From contig FSRV01000002.1 of assembly GCA_900142905.1 (NCBI GenBank), positions 2,604,001-2,668,000 on the forward strand: DNA of 64,000 nucleotides, read 5' to 3'. The DNA comes from Burkholderia sp. GAS332. Its GTDB lineage: Bacteria > Pseudomonadota > Gammaproteobacteria > Burkholderiales > Burkholderiaceae. The notes beneath the pieces are model-generated. The model was not told where the DNA came from, searched no databases, and worked only from the letters and a program-made list of their open reading frames with translations. Made by a program: the position numbers and the translations under genes. Of the stretch, positions 37,925-47,581 are shown piece after piece (positions within the stretch are counted from its first letter, which is position 1; each line of letters begins with the position of its first letter).

Positions 37925-39046
37925 TCAATCGATCTTGAGCTTGCTCCAGAGCCGGTTTTCGAGGCGCTGGAGATCGGTAGGCAGTGGCTGCACGGAGAAC
38001 AGCTTCTTGAAGACTTCCGGCGGCGGATAGACCGAAGGATCGGCCAGCACCACAGGTTTGATCAGCGGCTTCGCACCCGGTATCGCCGTCGGATAGGCCG
38101 TGTCGTTGGTGAGGTTGGCGCTTTCCTTTTCGGTCAGCACGAAATTGATCCATTTCAACGCGGCTTCCGGATGCGGCGCGTCTTTTGGAATCGCCATCAT
38201 GTCGAACCAGATTGGACCGCCCGCATCTGGAATGACATATTTGATGTGATAAGACTTCTTCGCATCGATGGCGGCGAGACGCGCGGTGTTGACGTCGCCT
38301 GACCACCCGAAAGCGATACAGATGTCGCCGTTCGCCAGATCGTTGATGTAGCTGCTCGAATTGAACTGGGCGATATACGGGCGAATACCTTTGAGCAACT
38401 CATAAGCTTGCTGATAATCGGCCGGATTGTGGCTGTTCGGATCCTTCTTCAGATAGAGCAGCGCGAGGCCAAAGGCATCGGCGGGAGAATCGATCATCGA
38501 TATGCCACAGCTTTTCAGCTTCTGGGCATTGCGTGGATCGAACAGCAGGTCCCAGCTATTCAGCGGCGCATTGGCGCCGAGCGCGGCCGTCACTTTTTCG
38601 ACGTTGATGCCAAGCCCGTCCGTGCCCCACGACCAGGGAATGCCGTACTGATGGCCAGGATCTTCCGCCGCGAGAATCTTCATGATCTCGGGATCCAGAT
38701 GGGCCATGTTAGGGAGCTTCGACGCGTCGATCTTCTGGAAGATGCCGGCCTGCACCTGGCGTGCCCAGAATGCGTCGGACGGCACCACCACGTCGAAGCC
38801 GGAACTTCCCGACAGCAGTTTCGCCTGGAGCGTTTCGTTGGAATCGAACTCCTGGTACACGACTTTGATGCCGGTTGCTTTCTGGAAATTCGCGACCGTG
38901 TCCTTGCCGATCGAATTGCCCCAGTTGTACACGTTGACGACCTGCTCGTCGGCTTGCACGGACGGCGTACTGTAGTAAGCCGCGCCGCCCATCGCCAGTG
39001 CTGCAAGAACGCGTGTGAGCCAGCGCCCCGATGCTGCTGTTGCCAT
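37925..39046 (-). CDS. PotF-like periplasmic polyamine-binding protein
   Basis: A 373-residue periplasmic binding protein with a signal peptide (hydrophobic VLAALAMGGAAYYSTPSVQA). The family motif VYNWGNSIGKDTVANFQKATG and EFDSNETLQAKLL near residue 65 match PotD/PotF proteins, which bind putrescine or spermidine. The conserved acidic and Trp residues of the binding site appear in WSWGTDGLG and FGWSGDVNTA. No permease or ATPase gene is adjacent, so this protein must use components encoded elsewhere or act alone. Upstream of the porin in the same direction. Confidence 0.9.
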   Translation of the reverse strand: MATAASGRWLTRVLAALAMGGAAYYSTPSVQADEQVVNVYNWGNSIGKDTVANFQKATGIKVVYQEFDSNETLQAKLLSGSSGFDVVVPSDAFWARQVQAGIFQKIDASKLPNMAHLDPEIMKILAAEDPGHQYGIPWSWGTDGLGINVEKVTAALGANAPLNSWDLLFDPRNAQKLKSCGISMIDSPADAFGLALLYLKKDPNSHNPADYQQAYELLKGIRPYIAQFNSSSYINDLANGDICIAFGWSGDVNTARLAAIDAKKSYHIKYVIPDAGGPIWFDMMAIPKDAPHPEAALKWINFVLTEKESANLTNDTAYPTAIPGAKPLIKPVVLADPSVYPPPEVFKKLFSVQPLPTDLQRLENRLWSKLKID

Positions 39047-39192
39047 CTACGTCTCCTCCGAATGGATGCGTCTCAAGCGCTTTGCACCGTCGGTGCCGAA
39101 GCGTTGAAGCGACTGTATCCGGAGGAAAACCGCCGGTCTGCCCTGCCTGCGGGGGGCCAAACAGCAAATCGGTGCGAGGGTAAACGCGAGAT

Positions 39193-40020
39193 TCAGACCT
39201 CGCCGTGCGCCCAGGCGAACAATTCACCCTTGGTGCGCAAGCCGAGCTTGGCGAACGCGCGTTTGACATACGACTCGGCAGTCGACACGCGCAGCTCCAG
39301 GCGCGTCGCCGCTTCGGGCACGGTTTTGCCGGTCAGCAACAGTTTGCAGATCTCGTGCTCGCGCCGCGACAGTCGAATCTCGCTCGCGGCGAGCCGCTCC
39401 TCGAAACTCGACGCCGGTTGGATTGCGGACGCTTGTGAGGTGCAGCGCCGCACGGCCGCCGTGCTCGCGTGCAATTCACACAAGGGAAACAGGAATTCGC
39501 CCATCTGCCGCAGCAAGGTGAGCTCGGTGAAAGAAAACGCGGGACGTTCGCGCGTGCGGATCAGCGCGAGCGAATACTGGATGTTGCGCGAGCCGCGCAC
39601 GAGGAAGCACTCCTGGTTGGCATCCGCGACGTCGTACAGGGCACGGCGGAAATCTTCGTCGGCGATCGCGTGAACGTCGCGTTGAATCAACTGGGTGCCG
39701 ACGATGCCACGCATCGACGCGATCAGCGGGTCCCGTTCGTAGTAGCGCTCGTAGTAAAGCTCCATCAACTGAACGATCATCGGAATGCGCGCGGGACCGC
39801 CGCTGCCGAGCCACTCGGCGACATAGCCCTTGCCGAAGCCCGGCGTGAGCCGCACACGTTCCAGATGCACGGCATCGGCGAACACGCTGCGTTCCAGAAA
39901 CGCGCTCAGATTCGGCAGGAAGTCGGCGGTGCCGACAGCGTGGACGAGGTCGCCCAAGGCCCTCGGCTCGACCTGAACCAGCGGCGCGCGAACAGGCAAA
40001 GCAAAGTGCGATTCGGTCAT
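39193..40020 (-). CDS. LuxR-type transcriptional regulator
   Basis: A 275-residue regulator with C-terminal helix-turn-helix LSRREHEICKLLLTGKTVPEAATRLELRVSTAESYVKRAFAK (split over residues ~215-258). The N-terminal domain is not a typical autoinducer or PAS domain by eye. It reads in the same direction as the porin, binding-protein and amidase genes and sits at the head of that cluster, so it is the likely regulator. Upstream at 40091-40106 there is a strong GC hairpin (CCGGCCC-GT-GGGCCGG). Confidence 0.87.
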   Translation of the reverse strand: MTESHFALPVRAPLVQVEPRALGDLVHAVGTADFLPNLSAFLERSVFADAVHLERVRLTPGFGKGYVAEWLGSGGPARIPMIVQLMELYYERYYERDPLIASMRGIVGTQLIQRDVHAIADEDFRRALYDVADANQECFLVRGSRNIQYSLALIRTRERPAFSFTELTLLRQMGEFLFPLCELHASTAAVRRCTSQASAIQPASSFEERLAASEIRLSRREHEICKLLLTGKTVPEAATRLELRVSTAESYVKRAFAKLGLRTKGELFAWAHGEV

Positions 40021-40090
40021 GTCCGTCTCGATTCTTATGATCGGAGCACACTACCTCATCAAAAAGTCGGCGTCTTTAGGCGCTCGCCCA

Positions 40091-40163
40091 CCGGCCCGTG
40101 GGCCGGGCGCCCAACGCTTATGCAGCTGAGCGGCGGGCCTCTTTGGGCCCGTCCGCTTCATCG
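40091..40163. repeat. pair of GC-rich hairpins upstream of the LuxR gene
   Basis: CCGGCCC and GGGCCGG (40091-40106) form a seven-bp stem, extendable with CGCCC/GGGCG flanks. A second near-perfect stem pairs GCGGCGGGCC with GGGCCCGTCCGC around TCTTT, in 40131-40163. No long T-run follows either. They could be terminators on one strand or protein-binding sites. Confidence 0.5.
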
Positions 40164-40269
40164 CCGCACTCTCAGGTCCTACTTTTTTAATGCCGATGCC
40201 TCGTAACACCGGTCTTCTCTCCCGCACCTACCCCCGACATTGCAACCCTTCCCTTCGACAGATTCAGAC

Positions 40270-40554
40270 TCAGGCAGCGGTACGCCGCCTCGGCTTCATC
40301 TGCGCTTCACTCCCGAGCTGGTCGAGAAGCTTGATAACGCGTTTGCGCTGGCTGGCAATCAACTCGTGAGTCTCTTCCAGCACGCGAATGCGTTTTTCCC
40401 AATACTCATGGTCGAGTGGGACTAATACGCTGACCGCGCCCCCGCGCGTCAGGTACTGAACCATGTTCTCAAGATGCTCCAGTTGGCTATCTACCAGACT
40501 GGACGGACGCCGCCCGCCGCGTTGGGCGGTCGGTTGATTGTTCGTGCCGCTCAT
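40270..40554 (-). CDS. small basic protein with coiled-coil tendency, unknown
   Basis: A 94-residue protein starting at ATG 40554 (MSGTNNQP). The N-terminus is polar and basic, the middle (SLVDSQLEHLENMVQYL and EYWEKRIRVLEETHELIASQRKRVIKLLDQL) is helical with heptad character, and the C-terminus is KPRRRTAA. It could be a small DNA- or protein-binding factor. No family recognised. The longer in-frame start at 40602 is less likely. Confidence 0.55.
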   Translation of the reverse strand: MSGTNNQPTAQRGGRRPSSLVDSQLEHLENMVQYLTRGGAVSVLVPLDHEYWEKRIRVLEETHELIASQRKRVIKLLDQLGSEAQMKPRRRTAA

Positions 40555-40847
40555 CTTTGATACCCCGTAACTGACCCGCCGGCAAAGCTTGGACCCTCGC
40601 ACCCATTGCGCCGCGAATGCCGGAGCGGCGCGCTTACAACGCGCAGTTGCGATTCCAGAACGGGGCCTGTTATAAGTAGCTTGGTTGCGCCGTCGATGAA
40701 AGCGATCTGCATCTAATCATCGGACAATACCGTAAGTTTTTTGTTTGGCTTTACCATACGTCTCAGTTTTGATGCACAGCGTATGAAATATTTGGTAACC
40801 GCCGCGCCCCCGCCGGCACCGCGCCCCTCGTTCGCAGCAACCGATCC

Positions 40848-41981
40848 ATGAACCAGCGCACATTGCCGCACCATCTGGCCGCTGCCGCCGCAGCCGAATC
40901 GCGCTCCGCCATTTCCACGAGCCGCTTCAGCACGCACGCGCTCGCAGCCGAAGAACAATTTCTGGCCTGGCGCCAGCGCGTGGGGCATGTGGTCGATGCG
41001 CCGCCGTCGAAGGAACAGATTGCCCGGGGATTTCGCGCTGAAATCGACCTCTATGCCGTCGGCGGCATGGTGTTTTCGGACTGCAGCACGGAACCGATGC
41101 GGCTGGAACGGTCGGTCGCGCGCGTTTCCACGGACTCGCGGCGGGATTACGCCTTTCATCTGTTCGTGGAAGGTGAAATCGGCCATGTGACGGGCATGCG
41201 CAAGAAACGCAGCGCGCCGGGTTCAGTGCAGGGCATCGTCGCGCTCGACATGAATCAGCCGTTTCAGGCCGAACGGCCCAAAAGCCGGCTTCTGACCCTG
41301 TTTGTACCGCCCGCGATCGTGGACGAGGAACTGCGCGACGGCACAGCGATTCACGGCCGCATTGTCCAGCAGGGTGCGCCGCTGACCGGCCTCGTGCTGG
41401 ACCACCTGGCGGCAGTCGCGAGAGAAATCCCCACGCTCGACCCGGCCGCCGCGGCGCAGGCACTACAAACCGGTGCCCAACTGCTGGTCGCCACCTTCCG
41501 CAAGGAGTCGCGTCTGACCGGCGCGAGCCGCGCGGCGATGCAGGCCGCCGTGATGGGACAAGTGCGGCGCTATGTGGACGCCAACCTGCACGAGAGTCAC
41601 CTCACGCCGACCAGCGTGGTTCAGGCCCTACAACTGAAACGCGCCACCATCTATCGCTGGTTCGAGCACGAGGGCGGGCTCGGCGCCTACATTCGCAATC
41701 GGCGCTTGCGGGAAGCGGCGGACGAACTAGTCCGTTTCCCCCATCTTCAGGTGACGGAAATCGCCTACGGACTCGGTTTCCAGAGCGCGTCCGATTTCAC
41801 CCGTGCATTTCGCCGCGCCTTCGACATCAGCCCGCTCGACATGCGGATGCGCGCGTTGGACCTGCAGCAGCACAGCGCGGGTAGCGCTGAAGTCGCGTTC
41901 AAGCCGGCGGCTGCGAAGCACTGGCCAAGCGCGCATCCCTCGCTTCTGCCTCGGGAAATGCCCTCAACGCGGCAAGCGTGA
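40848..41981 (+). CDS. AraC-family transcriptional regulator
   Basis: A 377-residue regulator. An N-terminal AraC-binding-like domain (~20-220, with RDYAFHLFVEGEIGHVTG) precedes two C-terminal helix-turn-helix motifs: TPTSVVQALQLKRATIYRWFEHEGG and TEIAYGLGFQSASDFTRAFRRAFDISP. This arrangement is that of the FeaR/XylS-like group. A long tail of ~35 residues follows and its coding end overlaps the MFS gene tail by 83 bases. It probably controls the convergent transporter or a distant pathway. The AT-rich 245 bases upstream hold its promoter. Confidence 0.88.
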   Translation: MNQRTLPHHLAAAAAAESRSAISTSRFSTHALAAEEQFLAWRQRVGHVVDAPPSKEQIARGFRAEIDLYAVGGMVFSDCSTEPMRLERSVARVSTDSRRDYAFHLFVEGEIGHVTGMRKKRSAPGSVQGIVALDMNQPFQAERPKSRLLTLFVPPAIVDEELRDGTAIHGRIVQQGAPLTGLVLDHLAAVAREIPTLDPAAAAQALQTGAQLLVATFRKESRLTGASRAAMQAAVMGQVRRYVDANLHESHLTPTSVVQALQLKRATIYRWFEHEGGLGAYIRNRRLREAADELVRFPHLQVTEIAYGLGFQSASDFTRAFRRAFDISPLDMRMRALDLQQHSAGSAEVAFKPAAAKHWPSAHPSLLPREMPSTRQA

Positions 41982-43209
41982 GCAGGGTCGCGCCCATCAG
42001 ATACCACGCCGGCACCATCGGATCGCCCGTCCGGTCGATCAGCCACGTCACGAGGAACGGCGAAAAACCGCCGAACAGCACGACGCCGAAGCTGTAAATC
42101 ACCGCCATGCCGGCCGCGCGCCGATGCGCCGGAAACGCCTCCATCATCATCACGGAAGCCGGGCCGGCGTTGTTGACCGCAAGCGCCACGTACGCGGTGA
42201 TGATGACGAGCGCGGCGACGTCGCCCACGCCGTGGGTCAGCGCCCAGAATGCCGGCCATGCGGCCGCCAGCGACGCCACGAGTGCCGCGTACTGCAGCGT
42301 CTTGCGGCTCGCGAAGCGGTCGGCTGCGCGCGCCACCAGCGGCGTCACCACGAGAATCACGAGGCCTGAGAGGCAGGCCGTCAACAGGCTGATTGCCGGC
42401 GGCCGATGCAGCGTACGAACCAGATAGGCCGGCATATAGAAGACGGTGAGGTAGATGCCCACTGAAGGCGCCGCCATCATCAGGAGGCCGCAGAGGAACG
42501 GACGCGGGTACGCCGTGAGCATGCGCCCCGGACTGAGCCGCGCCCGCTGCAGCGGCGCGCCCACCGGCATCCGGCGCCGCAAATACCAGCCGACCGGTCC
42601 AATCAGGCCGCCCAGCGCGAACGGAACGCGCCATCCCCAGTCATGCATGGCGGCGGGCGACAGCAGCGCCGTCATGCTCGCCCCGACCAGCGCGGCGACG
42701 AAGGCGGCCGCGCCCTGGCTCGCGCCGCGCCAGCTCACCATGAAACAACGGTGCCGGTAGGCGACGGACTCCATCAGCGAAGCCGACGCCGGCCCGATCT
42801 CCCCGCCTGCCGCGAGCCCCTGCATCAGGCGCGCGAGCACCATCAACACCGTCGCGGCATGGCCGATCGAGGCATAGCCTGGCAGGCACGCGATCAGCCA
42901 TGTGCCAAGGGTCATCAGGGTGAGCGATACCGTGAGGCCGGCTTTGCGGCCACGGCTGTCGGCGATGTGCCCAATCATGATCGCGCCGAGCGGGCGCATC
43001 ACGAACCCCGCGCCGAAGGTGGCAAGCGAAAGCAGCAGCGACGACGCGGGATTGCTAGATGGAAAGAACAGATTGCCGATAATGACTGCGGAAAAGCTGT
43101 AGACGGTGAAGTCGTACGTCACAAAACCATTACCGATAACAATTGCAACGACGATACGCCTGAGTTCGGCGCGGGACGGTTGGGCCGCTTCGTGGGCAGC
43201 AGTGTGCAT
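41899..43209 (-). CDS. MFS transporter, metabolite:H+ symporter (MHS) type
   Basis: A 436-residue, 12-helix transporter of the MHS branch of the major facilitator superfamily (ShiA/KgtP-like). The signature is GFVMRPLGAIMIGHIADSRGRKAGL near residue 75, with RLMQGLAAGGEIGPASASLM near 130. These proteins import organic acids or osmolytes. The ATG at 43209 precedes MHTAAHEAAQPSR; an in-frame start at 43245 is also possible. It is convergent with, and overlaps, the AraC-family gene, so the pair may form a sensor-uptake unit. Confidence 0.9.
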   Translation of the reverse strand: MHTAAHEAAQPSRAELRRIVVAIVIGNGFVTYDFTVYSFSAVIIGNLFFPSSNPASSLLLSLATFGAGFVMRPLGAIMIGHIADSRGRKAGLTVSLTLMTLGTWLIACLPGYASIGHAATVLMVLARLMQGLAAGGEIGPASASLMESVAYRHRCFMVSWRGASQGAAAFVAALVGASMTALLSPAAMHDWGWRVPFALGGLIGPVGWYLRRRMPVGAPLQRARLSPGRMLTAYPRPFLCGLLMMAAPSVGIYLTVFYMPAYLVRTLHRPPAISLLTACLSGLVILVVTPLVARAADRFASRKTLQYAALVASLAAAWPAFWALTHGVGDVAALVIITAYVALAVNNAGPASVMMMEAFPAHRRAAGMAVIYSFGVVLFGGFSPFLVTWLIDRTGDPMVPAWYLMGATLLTLAALRAFPEAEARDARLASASQPPA

Positions 43210-43501
43210 GGATTGCGTTTGAGGGGGGGACGTCGACGGTTTCAAGAGATCGGCAGAATGGAGGCAAAGCTCCTTTCTTTAACGGCGCGAGGAAACGCAA
43301 CTTTACACTCGCAGGCGAATTCGCGTCGCGTACGTGACCGGCGGAGGGCGTCATGGCCAGCCGTTGGGAGCGCATCTGAACGCGCTGCTACACTTCTACA
43401 CCGTCCACTTCCCGAACAATCCTCGCCGCCCGGCATCATGCTGATCGTAGTCTGCGTGAGCGTCGCACGGCACATTCTTCGGCTGACCCACTCCGCACCC
43501 C

Positions 43502-44125
43502 ATGCTTCGATTCGAGAACCTCAGCAAGCGCTATAGCGAACGCCTCATCTTTCAGGGACTGCATTACGACGCGGCGGCAGGATGCGTGGCGCTCAACGAT
43601 GAATCCGGCAGCGGCAAGTCGACCTTGCTGGGCATCCTCGCCGGCACGATCGAGCCCGACGCGGGCGAGGTCTGGCTCGGCGGGCATTCGCTGCGTACCG
43701 CGCCGCACGAGGCGAAATCCGTGCTCACGTATGTGCCCGAAGACTGCATGACGTATCCGGACCAGACCGGTCGCCATTATCTGGATCGCGTGGCGTCAGA
43801 GAGAAAGACAACGGCCGGCAGCCCCACGCTCGAGCTTGCCAGACGCTTCGGACTCGAGCCGCATCTCGACAAGCGCTTTGAGCAGATGTCGTTTGGCACG
43901 CGCAAGAAATTCTTCCTGACGGGGGCCGTGCTCGGCGAGACGAAAGTCGTGATCGCGGATGAGCCGGTCGGCGGACTCGACGCCTCGGCGCGTGGGGTGC
44001 TAATCGATCTGTTTAAAACGCTGGCCGAAACCCGCACAGTCTTTTTCTCAAGTTACGACACGGCCTTTACGCAAGCTTGCGAAGCGAGAACCCTCAGTTT
44101 TGCGGACCTGGGGATGCGCGACTAA
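43502..44125 (+). CDS. orphan ABC ATPase with degenerate motifs
   Basis: A 207-residue ABC nucleotide-binding domain without a neighbouring permease. Walker A reads DESGSGKST (residues 33-41), so the usual first Gly is Asp. The signature is weak (MSFGTRKKFFL), Walker B is normal (VVIADEPVGGLD), and the switch His is replaced by Tyr (FFSSYDTAF). ATP binding may persist, but transport-coupled hydrolysis looks impaired. The length fits a small exporter or heme-exporter-like ATPase. It may be a decaying gene or a regulatory ATPase. Confidence 0.75.
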   Translation: MLRFENLSKRYSERLIFQGLHYDAAAGCVALNDESGSGKSTLLGILAGTIEPDAGEVWLGGHSLRTAPHEAKSVLTYVPEDCMTYPDQTGRHYLDRVASERKTTAGSPTLELARRFGLEPHLDKRFEQMSFGTRKKFFLTGAVLGETKVVIADEPVGGLDASARGVLIDLFKTLAETRTVFFSSYDTAFTQACEARTLSFADLGMRD

Positions 44126-44378
44126 GCCGTTTCTGCGCGCAGCGGTCTTGCGCCAGGCACAATCTTTCGATTCCATAACGGCGCCCTCCCCGGGTATCGT
44201 CCACTGGCACACCGCGCGAATCTGCCCTACATTTTCCTAGTCGGTCGCCAATGATCGCAGTAGCAGTCGCTGATTGTCATTGGCCTCGGGCCCGGGCCAC
44301 TGGGCGCCGAACCGTCAAACCGTCGAGATTTCGAAAACGGCATTCACGCCGGCACGTCTGACCAGGCTTGGAGGAGAC

Positions 44379-46352
44379 ATGGCCGTCTTCGCTAACTTTT
44401 GGCGTTTGATTGTCGGCAAGCCGCTGGATCCACTCGACCCCCGAACTCGCCACGCGATCGCTGTCACCCCCCTGCTGGCCTGGGTAGGGCTCGGTGCCGA
44501 CGGGTTGTCATCGTCATGCTACGGGCCGGAAGAAGCCTTCCTGGCGCTCGGCCAACACACCGCGCTTGCCTTGTTTCTCGCCCTGGCGACGGCCGCGACG
44601 GTCTTCATCATCGCGCTCGGGTATAACCAGGTCATTCAGCTGTTTCCCACGGGCGGCGGCGGCTATCGCGTCGCGACAGCGTTACTGGGCCCGCACCCTG
44701 GGCTGGTTTCAGGCGCCGCGCTGCTGGTCGACTACGTGCTGACCATCGCCACGTCGCTCGCGAGCGGCGTCGATGCATTCTTCAGCTTGCTGCCGGTGAG
44801 CGCGCAGGCATTCAAGCTCGCCACCGAACTCACGCTCATCGTCCTGATGACCGGTCTCAACTTCCGCGGCATGCGCGAGTCGATCATGGTGCTGTTGCCG
44901 ATCTTCCTCGGCTTCGTGGTGCTGCATCTTGGTCTCATCGTGTACGGCGTCGCGGTGCACGGCGATCATCTGGCCGGCGTCGTGCCGGGCGCCATCGGCG
45001 AAGCGCGCGGCATGTCGCAGGCTGTCGGCCCCTTCGTGGTGGCGGCCTTGCTCATGCGAGCGTTCTCGCTGGGTGGCGGCACGTACACGGGCCTCGAAGC
45101 CGTGTCGAACAATGTCAACATGCTGGCCGAGCCGCGCGTGCCGAACGGCAGGACAACGATGTTCTATATGTCCACCTCGCTCGCCTTCACGGCCGGCGGC
45201 ATCATCCTGCTGTACATGTTGTGGCATGCCAAGGCGGTGGAAGGTCAGACGCTCAATGCGGTGGTGTTCGGCAGCATCATCGATCATCTCGGGCTGGGCT
45301 CGGCGTTCGCGCGGCATGCGCTGCTCGCCGCGGTGCTGGCCTTCGAGGCTGGTCTGCTACTGGTGGGTGCGCAGACCGGTTTTCTGGACGGGCCGGCCGT
45401 GCTGTCGAACATGGCGTCGGATTCGTGGGTGCCGCGTCATTTCCGCGATCTGTCCGCGCGCCTCGTCAGACAGAACGGCATGGTCGTGATGGGGCTCGCC
45501 AGCCTCGCCATTCTCATCTGGACGCACGGCGACGTGTCGGTCCTGGTGGTGCTGTACAGCATCAACGTGTTCCTGACCTTCAGCCTCTCCCTGCTGGGTT
45601 TGTGCATTTACTGGTGGGGCCATCGCCGTGACGGCAAACACTGGCTCCAGCACTTCGCGCTCTCCGCGCTTGGGCTATCGGTCACCAGCACCGTGCTGGT
45701 GATTACATTGATCGAAAAATTTACGGAGGGGGGCTGGCTAACCGTGCTGGTGACCGGCGCGGTAGTGGCGCTGTGCTTCGTCGTCAAACGGCATTACAAC
45801 GAAACCCGCACACTGATTGCGAAGGAAGATGCACTCTTTGCCGGCGCGCCACCCGAGGCCGGCGACGCGGCTGTGCCGCTCAAACCCGATCCGTCCCAGC
45901 CGACCGCGATTCTGCTCGTCGGCAAACACCGTGGGGCCAGCATGCATGCGCTGCTATGGGTGAACCGGCTGTTTCCCAATCACTTCAAGAATGTGATCTT
46001 TCTCGCCGTCGGCGAAGTGGACGCGCAAAGCTACGAAGGCGCGGAGCACCTGGAGCAATTGCGGCAAACGATTTCGGCATCGCTCGACTACTACGTTGGG
46101 TTCTGCCGCCGGCACGGCATCGCCGCCGAATACCGGATCGATTTCGGCACCGACCCAGTCGACGAGTTCATCAAGCTGGCCGGGGCCACGATGGAGGAAT
46201 TCCCCAACAGCGTTTGCTTTGCCAGCAAGCTGATTTTCAAACGGGTGAATATCCTGACCCGGTGGCTGCACAATCACACGCCGGTGGAAATCCAGACGCG
46301 CCTCCATCAGGAGGGCAAACAGATGGTGTTGCTGCCGATGAATATTGGGTGA
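44379..46352 (+). CDS. APC-family transporter, KimA-like potassium importer candidate
   Basis: A 657-residue protein with about 12 membrane helices (to ~residue 480) and a cytosolic C-terminal domain of ~170 residues. The N-terminus reads GLGADGLSSSCYGPEEAFLALG, and FPTGGGGYRVA follows, motifs shared with the KimA/YdaO group of potassium importers in the APC superfamily. The cytosolic part starts at AILLVGKHRGASMHALLWVNRLFP. The ATG at 44379 has GGAGGAG six bases upstream. Its closeness to kdp genes and a stress protein fits potassium transport, but amino-acid transport cannot be ruled out. Confidence 0.8.
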   Translation: MAVFANFWRLIVGKPLDPLDPRTRHAIAVTPLLAWVGLGADGLSSSCYGPEEAFLALGQHTALALFLALATAATVFIIALGYNQVIQLFPTGGGGYRVATALLGPHPGLVSGAALLVDYVLTIATSLASGVDAFFSLLPVSAQAFKLATELTLIVLMTGLNFRGMRESIMVLLPIFLGFVVLHLGLIVYGVAVHGDHLAGVVPGAIGEARGMSQAVGPFVVAALLMRAFSLGGGTYTGLEAVSNNVNMLAEPRVPNGRTTMFYMSTSLAFTAGGIILLYMLWHAKAVEGQTLNAVVFGSIIDHLGLGSAFARHALLAAVLAFEAGLLLVGAQTGFLDGPAVLSNMASDSWVPRHFRDLSARLVRQNGMVVMGLASLAILIWTHGDVSVLVVLYSINVFLTFSLSLLGLCIYWWGHRRDGKHWLQHFALSALGLSVTSTVLVITLIEKFTEGGWLTVLVTGAVVALCFVVKRHYNETRTLIAKEDALFAGAPPEAGDAAVPLKPDPSQPTAILLVGKHRGASMHALLWVNRLFPNHFKNVIFLAVGEVDAQSYEGAEHLEQLRQTISASLDYYVGFCRRHGIAAEYRIDFGTDPVDEFIKLAGATMEEFPNSVCFASKLIFKRVNILTRWLHNHTPVEIQTRLHQEGKQMVLLPMNIG

Positions 46353-46353
46353 T

Positions 46354-46770
46354 TCAGTGAACCATCGTCACCGGCGTGGGCGTGCGCCTTGACAGCGACG
46401 CGAACATGGCTAGTCTGCGGAAGAAACCCATATGGCTGGCATCGATCACCATCACGTCGGGCTGGGTGGTGGCCGCGTAGTCAGCGATCGCTTTCGTGCG
46501 GTGGCCGAATACCCGTTTCCAGTGGTAAGGCACGCCCGCTTCTTCGAGAATGGTGCGCACGTCGATCAACGCTTTCAGCATGGCCTGCTTTTCCTGGCGC
46601 ACCAGTGCGCTGCGGCTGTGGAAGGCTGCCGCGCGCCCCTGGTCGACAGGCTCGAGCACTTCCAGCAATTCGACTTCGGTGACGCCGCGTTCCAGATACA
46701 TGAACGCCGCGTAGCGCGCGGCTTCTATCGCGCCACCTTGGTCGAGAACAGGGATTAGCATTCGTATCAT
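46354..46770 (-). CDS. universal stress protein (UspA family)
   Basis: A 138-residue UspA-fold protein: MIRMLIPVLDQGGAIEAARYAAFM at the start, GVPYHWKRVFGHRTKAIADYA in the middle, DVMVIDASHMGFFRRLAMFASLSRRTPTPVTMVH at the end. The Gly-rich ATP-binding loop (GxxG-9x-GS) of the nucleotide-binding members is not intact, since the expected Gly-Ser near the end is replaced. It is convergent with the KimA-like gene, separated by one base, and may be a regulatory partner. The ATG at 46770 begins the fold. Confidence 0.85.
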   Translation of the reverse strand: MIRMLIPVLDQGGAIEAARYAAFMYLERGVTEVELLEVLEPVDQGRAAAFHSRSALVRQEKQAMLKALIDVRTILEEAGVPYHWKRVFGHRTKAIADYAATTQPDVMVIDASHMGFFRRLAMFASLSRRTPTPVTMVH

Positions 46771-46894
46771 CGAAAACTCCAAGCGGGTACTTTGTACTTT
46801 TAGCTTAATCAATGCGGCATTAAAGTCGCGTAAAAAAATCAGCTGGTTTTATTTGCAGCGTATGGGCGAATTCCACAGCGGCGCCGTGGCCATA

Positions 46895-47242
46895 TCACGA
46901 TGCCTTTATCGCAGCAGGATTCAGCTCGATATGCAAAATCACCAGCCACCGCTTCGGACAATCCTCGGCAATCTGCAGATCCTGCTTCTTGTCCCCGCCC
47001 GTCTTCACGAAACCCTTCTCACGCGCGAAGCCGAACGCGCGCCGCGCATCGGATTGCAGCCACAGCGTCAGCAGCCCGCATGTCACACAGCTGAAAAGCC
47101 AGATCGTTTCATGAGGCAGCGCTGCATCGAGTTGCTGGGCGACGTACGTAAAAATAGTCGTGAGAACCTGATTGAAGAAGAAGGCGATGGCGACAACCTT
47201 GCACATCCCTCTGAACATCATGGCGGGTTTTGAGGGGGGCAT
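46895..47242 (-). CDS. small membrane-anchored protein, unknown
   Basis: A 115-residue candidate with two hydrophobic stretches (about residues 14-32 and 47-61: AIAFFFNQVLTTIFTYV; TIWLFSCVTCGLLTLWL) and a polar C-terminal half. GC content is lower than that of neighbours. No family recognised. It starts seven bases after the stop of the next small gene, in the same direction, which suggests a two-gene unit. Moderate doubt that it is expressed. Confidence 0.4.
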   Translation of the reverse strand: MPPSKPAMMFRGMCKVVAIAFFFNQVLTTIFTYVAQQLDAALPHETIWLFSCVTCGLLTLWLQSDARRAFGFAREKGFVKTGGDKKQDLQIAEDCPKRWLVILHIELNPAAIKAS

Positions 47243-47248
47243 GGAATC

Positions 47249-47464
47249 TCAAACCCCGAGCATGCGGCGAGCTTCGACTTCGGCCAATGCCAACGCTTCG
47301 TCTGAATCACGCATCGGCCGCCCGCAGCCACGTCCGGTAACTTGCTGGATCTGCTTGTCGTGCCGGGTGGTTGTCACACGCAGTGCGCCTTTGAACATGT
47401 TGCCCGGAGCGGGGAATACACACGCCTCGACAGTCACGTTGCCCTTTGTTTGTTTGAATGCCAT
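47249..47464 (-). CDS. small protein, unknown
   Basis: A 71-residue candidate beginning MAFKQTKGNVTVEACVFPAPG and ending EARRMLGV. It contains two Cys and no membrane segment. No family recognised. It precedes the small membrane protein gene by six bases on the same strand. Coding status is uncertain, but the frame is clean from ATG to stop and nothing overlaps it. Confidence 0.4.
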   Translation of the reverse strand: MAFKQTKGNVTVEACVFPAPGNMFKGALRVTTTRHDKQIQQVTGRGCGRPMRDSDEALALAEVEARRMLGV

Positions 47465-47581
47465 ACAACCTCCAGCCCATCACAGATTTTTTTACGGCGG
47501 AACGCCCAACTCAAACTGTACGGATAACGCCATAAAGACCGGGAAACGATTGTCGCCGGCGATATAAAAATCCTGTGAAAT

